Notes: generated from the letters alone by a model not told the origin. 64,000 nt of DNA from Arthrobacter sp. H16F315 (GCF_024124825.1 NZ_JAMXSS010000002.1:2790001-2854000), one strand, 5' to 3'. Shown: positions 10,081-19,660, numbered from the stretch's first letter. Translations and numbers: made by a program.

Positions 10081-10383
10081 CTAGCCCTCGCAATCAACGC
10101 AGTACAGGTGACCGTTCTTCTCGCGCGCGATCTGGGAGCGGTGCCGGACCAGGAAGCAGGAGTAGCAGGTGAATTCATCCTGCGCCTGGGGTATGACCTG
10201 GACGACTAGTTCCTCGGCGACGAACTCTCCGCCCGGCGCAATCGAACCGTCAAGCGAATCCGCCTCATCCAGGTCCCGCACCACACTGCGGGCGTCCGGA
10301 GCGTTCTCAGATTGCAGCGCCTCCAGGGACCTGTCCTGCGACTCCTTGACGTCGGAGCGTACTTCATCATAATCGGTTGCCAC
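10081..10383 (-). CDS. DUF4193 family protein
   Basis: A 100-residue acidic protein, a well-conserved actinobacterial family. It starts at GTG 10383 (ATDYDEVRSDVKES), preceded by AGAGAGAA about 10 bases upstream; the frame is open to 10461 but the family begins at ATDYDE. The C-terminus carries two Cys pairs, CYSCFLVRHRSQIA and CVDCEG, a likely zinc ribbon. Function unknown; the family is a useful lineage marker for Actinobacteria. Confidence 0.88.
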   Translation of the reverse strand: MATDYDEVRSDVKESQDRSLEALQSENAPDARSVVRDLDEADSLDGSIAPGGEFVAEELVVQVIPQAQDEFTCYSCFLVRHRSQIAREKNGHLYCVDCEG

Positions 10384-10592
10384 TGGGGTGTTTCTCTCTT
10401 CTACGGAATGCTTGTCGGATAGGTGTTCAACAGACAGGAGTGCCCTGGTATTCCCCCTCACCAGAGATTAGCCCCGATAAGGCCCGGGCACGAGCCAGTG
10501 CGGGACTGTTGCCAAAGAATTACGGACAGCAATTGATTTGTACATTCGTTGGCGTTAAGGCTAGATTCGGGGAAGTTTCTTTGGGGGAAATC

Positions 10593-10778
10593 ATGAACAA
10601 AGCGCAAAGGCGTGCCCACGTGGAGCCGCCGTGTCCGGAATGCGGCTCAAGGGTCATCCCGATTTGGAAAGATGAACGGTCCGTGGCTTCCAAGCAGCCC
10701 GATTGGCGGGTGCGCGCCCGTCAATGCAGCGACCAGGAGTGTGCGCTCTGCGCCACCCCGGACGTGTTGTCGCCGTGA
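10593..10778 (+). CDS. Small zinc-ribbon-like protein
   Basis: A 61-residue basic protein starting at ATG 10593 behind a GGGGGAA ribosome site. It has CPECGS near residue 14 and CSDQECALC near residue 45, a four-plus cysteine arrangement able to bind zinc. No named family recognised. Monocistronic by spacing. Confidence 0.55.
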   Translation: MNKAQRRAHVEPPCPECGSRVIPIWKDERSVASKQPDWRVRARQCSDQECALCATPDVLSP

Positions 10779-11146
10779 AAGGCGCCGTCCGGGCCGCCCT
10801 GCTGTCCGCGCTCGGACCGCCAGCCGGCAAAAGCACTTCCGGACACCAGCGGGTCTCCCCGATTCGACCGGAAGGGTGTTCAATTAGTAGTAGGGGCGGC
10901 GCCCTTCCCACATCACTCAAGGTGGCTGGCCCCAGTTGCTTGCCGGAGCCGCGAGGCCCGGTGCGAGACGGGGTCGGCGACGCTTGAGAACCCTCTGAGA
11001 CCGGGGTTCTCTGCCCCAGCCGTCGTCGGCCCCCTGGTTGTTCCGACCTCGTCACACTACCCGGCAGCGGGAGTGCGTCCCCGCCCGGTAGCCAGCTGAC
11101 AGTAATGTACCTACATGAAACCTAGCGATGCCCACCGAGGAACGCC
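10779..11146. other. Intergenic region with stem-loops
   Basis: No convincing gene here. An 8-bp stem (GAGAACCC at 10986-10993 with GGGTTCTC at 11004-11011) may end transcription of the zinc-ribbon gene, although no T tract follows. A second inverted pair lies near 11060-11095. A 12-codon ORF (ATG 11115 to TGA 11150) overlaps the next start as ATGA and could be a leader peptide or chance. Confidence 0.4.
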
Positions 11147-12052
11147 ATGACCGAACTCGATCTTGACGTGCGCTGGTACGAGGGAACCCGATCGCGGCCC
11201 GGCCGCACCGGGCCGCCAATCCAGGTCCACCGGGCCGCACCGAACACCATCGTGCTCCGGCAAAACATCACCGACAATTTCGAAGCTCCGTTCCTGTACC
11301 TGCTGTTCGGCGACGAGCGCGCCTTCCTTCTTGATACGGGCGCGACGGCGGACCCCACCAGGTTTCCGCTGCGTGCAACGGTGGACACCCTTATTGACCG
11401 CTGGCTGCACGAACACCCCCACGACGGTTACGAACTCGTTGTTGCCCACTCCCACGCCCACGGAGATCACATTGCCGCAGACGGGCAGTTCACCGGCCGG
11501 CACCGGACTAGGCTCGTGGGACACAGTGCCGAGCACGTCGCCGCGTTTTTCGGAATCCACGATTGGCCGCACGGCACGGCCCGGTTTGACCTCGGCGGAC
11601 GCATTCTTGAACTGATCCCCGTCCCCGGCCATCATCCGTCCGCCATCGCCGTCTATGACGAGGACACCGGCATCCTGCTCACCGGGGACACCGTCTACCC
11701 GGGACGGCTCTACGTGCAGGACTTTCCGGCCTTTCAGCATTCGCTGCGTACGCTCTGCGATTTCGCAGCGGGTCATCCGGTCGCTGCTGTCCTTGGTGCG
11801 CACATCGAAATGCCAGCCCGCCCGTTTCGGGACTTCCCGCTCGGTTCGACCTGGCATCCAGACGAAGCGCCGCTTCCGCTGGCAGCCGGGACACTCCAGG
11901 CGATCAGGGACGCCACCTTGCTCAATGACCGCCCCGGAGCGCAGCGCCACGCTAATTTCATCATCTGGAACGGGCCGTGCCGGCGCGAGTCAGCAGCCCA
12001 GTCCGTCCGGCTCCTCCTGTCCCGGGCGCTGGGCCGCGGACTCGGCCGCTAG
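11147..12052 (+). CDS. Metallo-beta-lactamase-fold hydrolase
   Basis: A 301-residue protein with the dinuclear-zinc signature HSHAHGDHIA (HxHxDH), a further ligand region PGHHPSAIAVYD and the TGDTVYPG aspartate. ATG 11147 has GAGGAA upstream. It lacks the RNase J or glyoxalase-specific extensions, so the substrate is open; hydrolytic cleavage of an ester, lactone or thioester is typical. It converges on the D-serine-dehydratase-like gene with a gap of 34 bases. Confidence 0.85.
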   Translation: MTELDLDVRWYEGTRSRPGRTGPPIQVHRAAPNTIVLRQNITDNFEAPFLYLLFGDERAFLLDTGATADPTRFPLRATVDTLIDRWLHEHPHDGYELVVAHSHAHGDHIAADGQFTGRHRTRLVGHSAEHVAAFFGIHDWPHGTARFDLGGRILELIPVPGHHPSAIAVYDEDTGILLTGDTVYPGRLYVQDFPAFQHSLRTLCDFAAGHPVAAVLGAHIEMPARPFRDFPLGSTWHPDEAPLPLAAGTLQAIRDATLLNDRPGAQRHANFIIWNGPCRRESAAQSVRLLLSRALGRGLGR

Positions 12053-12086
12053 CTGTGCCCCTGGGCCGGGGAACCAGCACACCGCC

Positions 12087-13295
12087 CTAGCTGCCCGGGG
12101 GCGATGCCAGGGACGATCTGTTGAAGTCGGTGTGCCATACCCCGGTGGGTTGTCCGTTGCCGTCGGTGACCACATACTCTGGCCATCGATCGAAAGCAGA
12201 GCACGGATGGGAGATCCCCAAGTCGACCACATCCGTGACGGAAAGGCCCTCCGCTTCGGCCAGGACGGTGTGATGGTCAAAAAGGGTCCGGACCAGGGCT
12301 GTTGCGCCGTCTCGTGGGCCGCCGTCCGCAGTCAGGGCCGCCAGGAAGACCGGCTTTCCGGCGTCGTAGGGAAGGTCCCGTTTGCCGGCGCCGACGACGG
12401 CGGTTCCCGCCTCGGGAACGGACACTACGACGGCCCGGACCGAAAGTGCCGGCACCAGCCCCGGAACCGGACTGACACTTGCGTAGGTCCCGTGGTCGTG
12501 GGTGACGTAGCAGCCGGAACGCAGGATCGTTCGGGTGCCGGGCACTTGGCTGTCGTCGGGAAGGTGAGCGACGACGCGGTCCGGAAAGGCGGAGCCGCCC
12601 ATGGTGTAGATGGGAGCCACTGTCTCGAAGTATTTCGCGGCAGCATAATACGCGTCCCGCACCAGCCCGCAGTGCCGGTCGACGGCGTCGAGCGTCGACT
12701 GGGTCCGGCTGTTGGGTACGACCCCTTCGTAGCCGGCAACACCGACGAGCCGGAGTCCCGCGGTGCCATGGATCAACTCGGCCAGGCGCAGAGCCTGCGG
12801 GAGGTTCCGGACGCCTGTGCGCCCGCCGGGAGTGCCGACGTCAATCAGCACCTCAAGGCCTGCGGCGGCCCCGGCGAAGACTTCGGCTGCCGCCGCAACA
12901 CCGGCAGCAGAATCCACGAAGCAGCTGATGTGCCGACCGGAATCCTCCTGCAGCAGGGTACGGAGGCGCAGGAGGGCGTGCCGATCAACAATCTCGTTGG
13001 CAACGAGGACGCGCTGGTGACCCCAGCCAATGGCCAATCGCGCTTGATCCAGGGTGGCAACTGTGACGCCGACGGCCCCGGCAGCCACCTGGCGGTTGAT
13101 GATTGGTGCGGACATCGTTGTCTTAACGTGGGGAGCAAGTTCAACTCCCCGCTCCTGGCACCAGGCCGCCATGACTCGGATGTTGTTGTCCAGGGCCTCG
13201 ATATTGAGACGCAGTTGAGGATACGCCGGGCTGCTGGCGGTTCCGGCCGTTGACTCTTTGTTGCTTCCGCAGTGAGGGTGGGTCGGGCTGATCAC
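12087..13295 (-). CDS. PLP-dependent D-serine dehydratase/D-threonine aldolase-like enzyme
   Basis: A 402-residue fold-type III PLP enzyme. PHVKTTMS near residue 58 supplies the Schiff-base lysine. GISHPCSAFDRW near the C-terminus holds the H-x-C pair that binds zinc in D-serine dehydratases (DSD1 type). Start GTG 13295 follows AAAGGAG by 5-6 bases; the frame continues upstream to 13637 but that part is compositionally unlike protein. Probable roles are deamination of D-serine or retro-aldol cleavage of D-threonine-like amino acids. Nearest neighbour on the same strand is an MFS transporter (82 bases upstream), possibly for its substrate. Confidence 0.85.
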   Translation of the reverse strand: MISPTHPHCGSNKESTAGTASSPAYPQLRLNIEALDNNIRVMAAWCQERGVELAPHVKTTMSAPIINRQVAAGAVGVTVATLDQARLAIGWGHQRVLVANEIVDRHALLRLRTLLQEDSGRHISCFVDSAAGVAAAAEVFAGAAAGLEVLIDVGTPGGRTGVRNLPQALRLAELIHGTAGLRLVGVAGYEGVVPNSRTQSTLDAVDRHCGLVRDAYYAAAKYFETVAPIYTMGGSAFPDRVVAHLPDDSQVPGTRTILRSGCYVTHDHGTYASVSPVPGLVPALSVRAVVVSVPEAGTAVVGAGKRDLPYDAGKPVFLAALTADGGPRDGATALVRTLFDHHTVLAEAEGLSVTDVVDLGISHPCSAFDRWPEYVVTDGNGQPTGVWHTDFNRSSLASPPGS

Positions 13296-13377
13296 GGCGC
13301 TCCTTTCGCTCCGGTCCGCACGGCCCGCTGTCCGCAGCAGTCCACGGGAGGCCGTCGCTGGCGCTGTGTTGATTGTG

Positions 13378-14694
13378 TCACGCCGTGTTCGGGCCGCGGA
13401 CTGGTGCGGGCACCCGGCCGCCGTGATGGTCGGCGTCGCGCATACGCACAGCCACAAACAGTCCGGACAGCGCTGTGAGTCCTGCAACGACGCCGACGGC
13501 GGCCGGGATGCCCATGGCGTCCGCGACGATGCCGGAGAGCAGTGCGCCGACAGCGAAGCCGCCGTCGCGCCAAAGGCGGTAGACGCCGACCGATCTGGCC
13601 CGCCACCGGGGATGGGCGACATCTCCGATAGCCGCAAGCAGGGTCGGGTAAACCATGGCAGTTCCGAGACCGAGAAGAACGGCGGCGGTCAGCCAGGTGG
13701 CGAAGTCATGGCCGACGGCGATCACTGCCAGGGCGGCGGCCTGGACCATCATGCCGCCGACGATCAGCCCTTTGCGCCCGTATTTGTCCGACAATGCACC
13801 GGTGAAGAGTTGCGCCGCACCCCAGACGGCGGGATAGGCCGCAGCGAGAAGACCGATCTTTTCGATCGTCAGTCCGGCGGCGGCAAACATAACGGGGAAG
13901 AGTCCCCAGGCGAGGCCGTCGTTGAGGTTGTTGACCATGCCGGCCTGGCTTACCGACGACAGGGATTTGTCCCGGAAGCTGGTGAACGCGAAGATCTGGC
14001 GGTTGCTCAGCTCGGCGCCGGCCGCTTTGCGGTGGGCCGTGTGATTGGCGGCTTCGACCCCGGCGTAGTCCCGGGTTTCCTTCACGGCAAAGACCGACAG
14101 CCCGAGGCCGAGAGCGATGTAGGCGGCGCCGAGCAGGAAAGGCCCGGGCCGCAGACCGTAGGTGGCGGCGATGTGGCCGGTGGCGAGGGCGGTGCCGGCG
14201 ACGCCGAGGTAGCCGGCGGCTTCATTGAGGCCCATCGCCAGCCCGCGCCCGGATGGTCCCACAAGATCCATTTTCATCACCACGGTGGTGGACCACGTGA
14301 GGCCCTGGCTGATGCCCAGGATCACGTTGCCGGCGACGATCCAGCCCCAGCTCGGCCCAAGAATAAGCATCAGCGGAACCGGCAGAGCAACTATCCACCC
14401 GGCTATCAGAATGGGTTTGCGGCCGTAGCGGTCCGAGAGGGTGCCCGCGAAATAGTTGGTGGCGGCCTTGGCGAGGCCAAAGGCCAGGATGTACGTCAAC
14501 GCGCTGGTGTAGAGGCCGAGGTGGAAGACCTGCCCGGCCAGCAGCGGGAGCACTGTGCGTTCCTGGCCCAGGGTTCCTCCGACGAGGGCATTAACGGCGA
14601 CGAGGAGCATAAACTGCGCAAGGTTCTGCCGCAGCCCCAACGTGATGCCGCTGGGGCTGCGCCGTTGCTGGCGTGAATCGGTGGTGCCGGACAT
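13378..14694 (-). CDS. MFS transporter
   Basis: A 438-residue twelve-helix carrier with the MFS loop motif GTLSDRYGRKPILIAGW after helix 2 and a second copy GALSDKYGRKGLIVGG after helix 8. ATG 14694 is preferred over ATG 14700 because GAGG lies 7 bases before it. It resembles sugar/drug MFS exporters, but the substrate is not visible. It is separated from the upstream persulfide gene by a strong stem-loop, so it may have its own promoter or depend on read-through. Confidence 0.85.
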   Translation of the reverse strand: MSGTTDSRQQRRSPSGITLGLRQNLAQFMLLVAVNALVGGTLGQERTVLPLLAGQVFHLGLYTSALTYILAFGLAKAATNYFAGTLSDRYGRKPILIAGWIVALPVPLMLILGPSWGWIVAGNVILGISQGLTWSTTVVMKMDLVGPSGRGLAMGLNEAAGYLGVAGTALATGHIAATYGLRPGPFLLGAAYIALGLGLSVFAVKETRDYAGVEAANHTAHRKAAGAELSNRQIFAFTSFRDKSLSSVSQAGMVNNLNDGLAWGLFPVMFAAAGLTIEKIGLLAAAYPAVWGAAQLFTGALSDKYGRKGLIVGGMMVQAAALAVIAVGHDFATWLTAAVLLGLGTAMVYPTLLAAIGDVAHPRWRARSVGVYRLWRDGGFAVGALLSGIVADAMGIPAAVGVVAGLTALSGLFVAVRMRDADHHGGRVPAPVRGPNTA

Positions 14695-14724
14695 CAGCAT
14701 GCCTCACGTGGTTTGAGCAGAAGA

Positions 14725-14758
14725 CCGTCGGCGGCCCTGTCGCCAGGGCCGCCGACGG
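14725..14758 (-). terminator. Strong stem-loop terminator after the MBL-rhodanese gene
   Basis: A perfect 15-bp stem (CCGTCGGCGGCCCTG at 14725-14739 with its complement at 14744-14758) around a TCGC loop. On the minus strand it is followed by TCTTCTGCTC, a weak T-rich tail. It lies 18 bases past the stop of the persulfide gene. Confidence 0.7.
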
Positions 14759-14776
14759 CGGTGTCAGTGTGTGAAG

Positions 14777-16183
14777 CTAGCTCGCTGAGACGGCATCCAG
14801 CGGCTGCCGCGATACCCAGGCGGCGTAACTGCCGTCCAGTTCCACGACGTCGTAGCCCGCGCGGCGCAGGGCGCTGGCCGCGACGGAGTTCCGGACGCCG
14901 CTCTGGCAGTAGCTCACGATGGTTCCTTCGGCGGGGAGCTGGTCGAGGTTCCACATCACCCGGCCGCCGCTGAGCTGGTGCGAGCCGGGGATGTGTCCGG
15001 CGGCGTGTTCGGTGCGGTTGCGGACGTCCAGGACCATGGCCGCGTCGAAGCCCGCGAGTTCCTCCGGCTGGATGAGTTTCGGAATGCTGACGGGCAGACC
15101 CTCGAAGCCTGTGACATAGCCGGCTACCGAGTCAATGCCGACGCGGACCAGATGGTCCCACATCTCCTGCGCGGAAGTCTGGTCCGGAGCCAGCAACACC
15201 AACGGGTTCTTGTCGGTTTCCGGGTTCACCACCCAGGCTCCAAAGCTGGCCACGGACTTCCCGGCCGGGATGTTCACAGAACCGATGACGGTACCTTCAT
15301 GAACCTGATCGTTGGGCCTGGTGTCAACGAAGGTCACCGTATCGGCGGCGAGATCGGTGGCGACCGTGGCCAGGGTGAGCTCCTGCAGCGGTGCGCGGGA
15401 ACCCAGTAGCGCCGGTCCCTGCCGGTTTTCGCGCTTCATCCGGCCAAAGTACGCATGCGCGTCCGGCTGGCCCTCGAGTAGCTCGTCAATGAAGCCCTGC
15501 TCGTCATTTGCGGCGAGGTACGGGGCCCACCAGGCGAAGAGCCGTTCGTAACCGACAGTGCTGGACGGGATCGCGCCGAGGGCTTTTCCGCAGGCGCTGC
15601 CCGCCCCGTGGGCAGGGTGGACCTGGACGTAGTCAGGCAAGGTTACGAACTTTTCCCGCAGGCTGGTGAAGAGCTGCTTGGCTCCTGCGAATCGGGTATC
15701 CACCCCGCCGGCGGCCTCATCCAGCAGATCCGGCCGGCCCAGGTCGCCGGAGAAGACGAAGTCGCCGGAGAGCAGATACCCGGGATGGTCACTGAACGCC
15801 CCGTCCGTTACAAGGAAGGACAGGTGCTCCGGCGTGTGGCCCGGGGTGTGCAGCGCTTGGATGCTGATGTTGCCAAGAACAATCTTGTCGCCATCGAACA
15901 GCCGTTCGCCGTCGAATCCGTACTGCCAGTCCGGTCCACCCTCCCCGGAAACGTAGATTTTCGCGCCGGTAGCGGCGGCGAGCTCGCGGGTGCCGGAGAG
16001 GTAATCGGCGTGGATATGGGTCTCGGTCACGGCCACGATCTTCATGCCGTTTTTCGCAGCAAGCGCCTGGTACACCGCGATGTCGCGGCGGCCGTCCACC
16101 ACGACCGCTTCGCCCTTGGCCTGGCAGCCGATCAGGTAGCTGGCCTGGGCAAGGTCCTCGTCGTAAATGCGTTCCAGAAGCAT
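14777..16183 (-). CDS. Persulfide dioxygenase-rhodanese fusion (CstB-like)
   Basis: A 468-residue cytosolic protein. The N-terminal metallo-beta-lactamase domain has TETHIHADYLSG (HxHxD) and a PGHTPEH segment typical of ETHE1 persulfide dioxygenases. Two rhodanese domains follow: the first (VTFVDTRPND...) lacks a catalytic Cys, and the second has the active loop SYCQSGVR. Such fusions oxidise low-molecular-weight persulfides to thiosulfate and protect from sulfide stress. ATG 16183 follows AAGGAG with 6-base spacing; the open frame upstream to 16234 runs into the operator and is not coding. The operator just upstream fits control by a persulfide-sensing CstR, whose gene is not in the window. 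Confidence 0.88.
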   Translation of the reverse strand: MLLERIYDEDLAQASYLIGCQAKGEAVVVDGRRDIAVYQALAAKNGMKIVAVTETHIHADYLSGTRELAAATGAKIYVSGEGGPDWQYGFDGERLFDGDKIVLGNISIQALHTPGHTPEHLSFLVTDGAFSDHPGYLLSGDFVFSGDLGRPDLLDEAAGGVDTRFAGAKQLFTSLREKFVTLPDYVQVHPAHGAGSACGKALGAIPSSTVGYERLFAWWAPYLAANDEQGFIDELLEGQPDAHAYFGRMKRENRQGPALLGSRAPLQELTLATVATDLAADTVTFVDTRPNDQVHEGTVIGSVNIPAGKSVASFGAWVVNPETDKNPLVLLAPDQTSAQEMWDHLVRVGIDSVAGYVTGFEGLPVSIPKLIQPEELAGFDAAMVLDVRNRTEHAAGHIPGSHQLSGGRVMWNLDQLPAEGTIVSYCQSGVRNSVAASALRRAGYDVVELDGSYAAWVSRQPLDAVSAS

Positions 16184-16230
16184 GTGCTCTCCTTCGTCAT
16201 GAGTCGGGGTGTCCCCGTGGACTAGTATCA

Positions 16231-16260
16231 ACACTAATACCCCCCGGGGGTATCTTGCAA
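16231..16260 (-). promoter_or_regulatory. Promoter with CsoR/CstR-type operator filling the spacer
   Basis: On the minus strand TTGCAA (16260-16255) and TAGTGT (16236-16231) are -35 and -10 with an 18-bp spacer. The spacer contains the perfect 17-bp palindrome ATACCCCCCGGGGGTAT (16237-16253). This GC-cored, ATAC-flanked shape is that of CsoR-family (copper or persulfide) operators. Binding would block RNA polymerase. The downstream enzyme makes CstR the likely ligand-responsive repressor. Confidence 0.7.
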
Positions 16261-16305
16261 GCGGCCGTTTCCGCCGGAGGCGGTTCTACGCCACGAGTCT
16301 CCCAG

Positions 16306-16342
16306 ATACCCCTGGGGGTAGTCAAAATACTGACGGGGGTAT
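16306..16342. promoter_or_regulatory. Two further imperfect CsoR/CstR-like half-palindromes
   Basis: ATACCCCTGGGGGTAG (16306-16321) and ATACTGACGGGGGTAT (16327-16342) repeat the ATAC-G/C-core-GTAT shape of the promoter operator about 55-105 bases upstream of it. They may be auxiliary operator sites or remnants of a second promoter. No gene begins beside them. Confidence 0.5.
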
Positions 16343-16447
16343 CCTCGGTGTCGCCGCTGAAACGGACTCACCAATAACCGGCAGGGCCGCGGAGGACCTG
16401 GCGCCGGACGCCAGCAAGGAACCCGCAGACCGGCCGGTGGCGAGGTG

Positions 16448-17911
16448 CTAGGTTCCGCAGAAGGTCCGGTAGGGGCCAAACTCGACCGGCGGCGCGGCAG
16501 CGAAGCGTTCCAGGCCCGGGCGCTCGACGAAGGGGTTGGTCACCGCGGCCAGAAGTTGCCCTAACGGTGCGAGGTCGCCGCCGGTACCGGCCGCGAGGGC
16601 GTCCTCTACAAGGTGGTTGCGCGGGATATAGGCGGGGTTGACCCGGTCCATTGCATCCGCGTCCGGATCTTCGGCACTCCAACGCTCCACCCATGCATCG
16701 AAAGCCGCCGGGTCGGGAAGCAGAGACCTCGCCGGCCCGGTGTTGCCGCGGGCGGCAGCACCAAGGCTTCGGAAGAAGGCGGTGTAGTCGGCACGCCCGG
16801 CCTGCAGGATGCTGAGCAGCTCGTCCACCATCGTGGCAGCCACATCGTCTTCGACGCCGGCAGCCAAGCCAAGCTTCGCCCGCATCCCGGCCGACCAGGC
16901 AGCGCCGTACTGCTGCCGGAACCCGGCGAGCGACTCCTGCGCCAGGGCGATCGCCTGCTCCTGCTCGTCGTGGAAGAGCGGCAAGAGGGACTCTGCGAGC
17001 CGCGTGAGGTTCCACTCCGCAATGGCGGGCTGGTTGCGGTAGGAATAACGTCCGGTCTCGTCAATCGAACTGAAGACCGTCGCCGGAATAAAGGCGTCCA
17101 GGAAGGCGCAGGGGCCATAGTCGATCGTCTCGCCGGAGATTGTCATATTGTCGGTATTCATAACGCCGTGAACAAACCCCACCAACATCCATTGCGCAAC
17201 CAGCGACGCCTGGGCGCTGATCACTGCCTGGAACAAGGCCAGATGGGGGTGCCTGGCTGCGGCCGCGGCGGGATGGAGGCGGGTGATGGCGTGGTCGGCG
17301 AGCCGCCGCAGCAGGCCGATGTCCCCTGTCCCCCTGGCGTACTGGAAGCTGCCCACCCGCAGATGACTGCTTGCCACCCGCGTCAGCACGGCCCCTGGCT
17401 GCATCGTTTCGCGTTGCACCTGCTGCCCGGTGGCCACTACCGCCAGGGACCGTGTGGTGGGGATGCCCAGGGCATGCATCGCTTCACTGACGATGTATTC
17501 GCGGAGCATCGGCCCCAGCACTGCCCGTCCGTCGCCGCCGCGGGCAAAAGGGGTGCGCCCGGAGCCCTTGAGATGGACATCGCGGAGACGGCCTTCCACG
17601 TCCATCAATTCGCCGAGCAGGAGCGCTCTCCCGTCGCCCAGTCGAGGGGCCAACGAGCCGAACTGGTGGCCGGTATACGCCTGTGCCACAGGAGTCGCAC
17701 CGTCGGGGACCAGATTGCCGATCAGCAGCCGCAGCCCATCGGAACCGCGAAGGTAGGCGGGATCAAGGCCAAGCTCTCCGGCCAAGGGCTTGTTGAGGAC
17801 CACGAGCCGGGGGTCCGGGGCCTCGTCCGCCTGCCAGGGGATGGACATTTCCCCCAGCTCCCGGGCAAAACGGCCGTCAAAGCTGACAGGTGAGGAAGCT
17901 GTGGCAGTCAT
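16448..17911 (-). CDS. selO: Protein adenylyltransferase SelO (YdiU family)
   Basis: A 487-residue pseudokinase-fold enzyme that transfers AMP to Ser/Thr/Tyr residues of target proteins in redox stress response. Family landmarks are [36 protein letters not shown] in part (nucleotide loop), [13 protein letters not shown] (catalytic loop, DN metal ligand) and [11 protein letters not shown] (DFG-like). The bacterial length is typical. Bacterial SelO normally has Cys, not selenocysteine, near its end, and FCGT at the C-terminus fits. It starts 23 bases after the stop of the 100-residue gene, so the two are likely co-transcribed. Confidence 0.95.
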   Translation of the reverse strand: MTATASSPVSFDGRFARELGEMSIPWQADEAPDPRLVVLNKPLAGELGLDPAYLRGSDGLRLLIGNLVPDGATPVAQAYTGHQFGSLAPRLGDGRALLLGELMDVEGRLRDVHLKGSGRTPFARGGDGRAVLGPMLREYIVSEAMHALGIPTTRSLAVVATGQQVQRETMQPGAVLTRVASSHLRVGSFQYARGTGDIGLLRRLADHAITRLHPAAAAARHPHLALFQAVISAQASLVAQWMLVGFVHGVMNTDNMTISGETIDYGPCAFLDAFIPATVFSSIDETGRYSYRNQPAIAEWNLTRLAESLLPLFHDEQEQAIALAQESLAGFRQQYGAAWSAGMRAKLGLAAGVEDDVAATMVDELLSILQAGRADYTAFFRSLGAAARGNTGPARSLLPDPAAFDAWVERWSAEDPDADAMDRVNPAYIPRNHLVEDALAAGTGGDLAPLGQLLAAVTNPFVERPGLERFAAAPPVEFGPYRTFCGT

Positions 17912-17934
17912 ACTCCAAGACTAACCGTGGCGCC

Positions 17935-18237
17935 TCAGCGGGCTGCCACCTTCTTAATGGCTACCATCTCTATAATCCTGGTCGAGGGCTCTCCAACCAA
18001 CGCCGGAGCCGTCACACCGGTCTTCCAGGTGTCGTTCTGAAGACGGCCCAAAAAATCCACAGCCTCTTCCTGGGTATCAAAATCCATCTCCAGCATGACG
18101 TAGTCCTCTTGGTCCAGCGGCCGCGAAATCCGGAACGACCGCACTCCCGAAGCGGCCCGGTCCAGCGGGTCACTGTCGAAAGCCCTCCTCCACATGCCGA
18201 AGTCCCGGACCTGGTGTTCGATCTGCAGGGTAATCAT
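17935..18237 (-). CDS. Conserved hypothetical, ferredoxin-like alpha/beta-barrel candidate
   Basis: A 100-residue protein beginning MITLQIEHQVRDFGMWRRAFDSDP, a pattern seen in small dimeric alpha/beta-barrel proteins. ATG 18237 has AGGAGA 7 bases upstream. It lies just before selO on the same strand. No catalytic residues can be assigned. Confidence 0.65.
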   Translation of the reverse strand: MITLQIEHQVRDFGMWRRAFDSDPLDRAASGVRSFRISRPLDQEDYVMLEMDFDTQEEAVDFLGRLQNDTWKTGVTAPALVGEPSTRIIEMVAIKKVAAR

Positions 18238-18403
18238 GTGACTCTCCTGTCGCCGTGGTTATTGAAGCCCAACTCTAGGCCCGAAGGGCTGCTCAACGTA
18301 AGGTGTCCGGGACCTGCCAGAAAGCGGGCGGTCCCTGGATCCGCTCCAAAATGACTATTGCCTGCTGGTGATCAACGTTGAGCACGAGCGGGCCGCGGAA
18401 TCA

Positions 18404-19660
18404 CTACTGCGCGGAATCGGTCGGCGCGGCGGCCTGATCGGCCCGGTGGCGCTGGCGGCGGCTGGCCAGCAGGAAAGGCGCGGCGACTAGCCCGATGATG
18501 CCGCCGACCGCCAGCGACGCGGAGTAGCCGTACACATCTGCTGCCCGGCCGAGCATCGGCTGCACCACCACACCGCCGCTTGATCCCATCAGCGAGTCAA
18601 AGCTAAGCACTGTTGCCCGTTGCCGCGAGGCGATCATGTCGTTGAGGTATGCCTGCCGCACCGGGGTGCCCGCGGACGTTACCAGGGCCCAGAGCGCCAG
18701 CAGCACCAGGGCCAACCAGAACACCTGGATAAACCCAAGAGTGATCAGGATTACCGCCCCCATAACGCTGCTCAGAATGAGTAAGGTCGTCCGCCGCTGC
18801 ACAAGGCGCCGCAGCCGTGGCGCCAACCAACCGCCAATCACCTGGGCAGCTGCCACGATTGCCGCCGCCACCCCGGCCACGGAGTACGCGTGCGGGTCGC
18901 CGAAAAGCTCCAGCAGGTACGGCTGGAGCGCGTAGAAGACATAGATCCCGACGCCGGCACTGAACGGCGCGGCAAACATCACGTACCGGACGGGCGGATT
19001 CTTCAAGCCGTTCTCAATCGAGGCGGAGAGTACGGCACGGGTCGCCTGAAGCGGGCGCCCCTTCCGTTCCGGAGTGAACCCGACGTCGCGCATGAGCCTA
19101 AAGGCCACAACGAACATCACCATCAGCACTCCCACCCGCAGCATAAACGGCACACCGAGGTTGGTGGCCTGGGCGATGACACCGCCGGCCACCGAGCCAG
19201 CAAGCATTGCGATGCCCGAGACCATCAATCCCCGGCCGAGTACCGTCTCCAGGTCGCCTTCGTATCCGGAAAACCGCAGCGCGTCGACGAACCACGCTTC
19301 CACCGCCCCGGAGAAAAAGGTGAATCCCAAGCCGAGCACAACGGAGACCACTGCCCACAACCAGAATGGGGCGGAAAACTGCCACAGCAGGTAATAGAGG
19401 TAGGTGGATAGCGCCAGCGTGGCGGTGCCGAGCAGGAAGGAAACGCGGCGTCCCCAGCCATCGGCAATCGCACCGGTGGGCACTTCAAACAGCACCATCC
19501 CGGCGGTGAAAAAGGCGTTCGCGGCAAAAGCCTCAAGGTTGCTCAGCCCGGCATCGAGCAGGAAGAGGGTGTTGATCCCCCATATGAACGAGGCCGCAAG
19601 GGTATTGCCCAGCGTCAACGTCAGATAGATGCGCTGAATCGTTAGGGCGGCGGCGTTCAT
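18404..19660 (-). CDS. MFS transporter
   Basis: A 418-residue major facilitator with FEVPTGAIADGWGRRVSFLLG as the loop 2-3 signature in part and about twelve helices. ATG 19660 is chosen: it overlaps the stop of a short upstream ORF as ATGA, and residues coded upstream to 19786 are Pro/Arg-rich and not membrane-like. It resembles the drug/unknown exporters of the DHA1-like group; substrate unknown. Its ribosome site is weak, which fits translational coupling to the leader. Confidence 0.8.
   Translation of the reverse strand: MNAAALTIQRIYLTLTLGNTLAASFIWGINTLFLLDAGLSNLEAFAANAFFTAGMVLFEVPTGAIADGWGRRVSFLLGTATLALSTYLYYLLWQFSAPFWLWAVVSVVLGLGFTFFSGAVEAWFVDALRFSGYEGDLETVLGRGLMVSGIAMLAGSVAGGVIAQATNLGVPFMLRVGVLMVMFVVAFRLMRDVGFTPERKGRPLQATRAVLSASIENGLKNPPVRYVMFAAPFSAGVGIYVFYALQPYLLELFGDPHAYSVAGVAAAIVAAAQVIGGWLAPRLRRLVQRRTTLLILSSVMGAVILITLGFIQVFWLALVLLALWALVTSAGTPVRQAYLNDMIASRQRATVLSFDSLMGSSGGVVVQPMLGRAADVYGYSASLAVGGIIGLVAAPFLLASRRQRHRADQAAAPTDSAQ

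Noticed and set aside
11655..13253. 532-codon plus-strand ORF
   Set aside because: Overlaps the metallo-hydrolase in another frame and then the D-serine-dehydratase-like gene antisense; no coherent domain.
13366..14676. 436-codon plus-strand ORF opposite an MFS gene
   Set aside because: GC-rich shadow, hydrophilic and low in complexity, while the minus strand encodes a canonical MFS protein.
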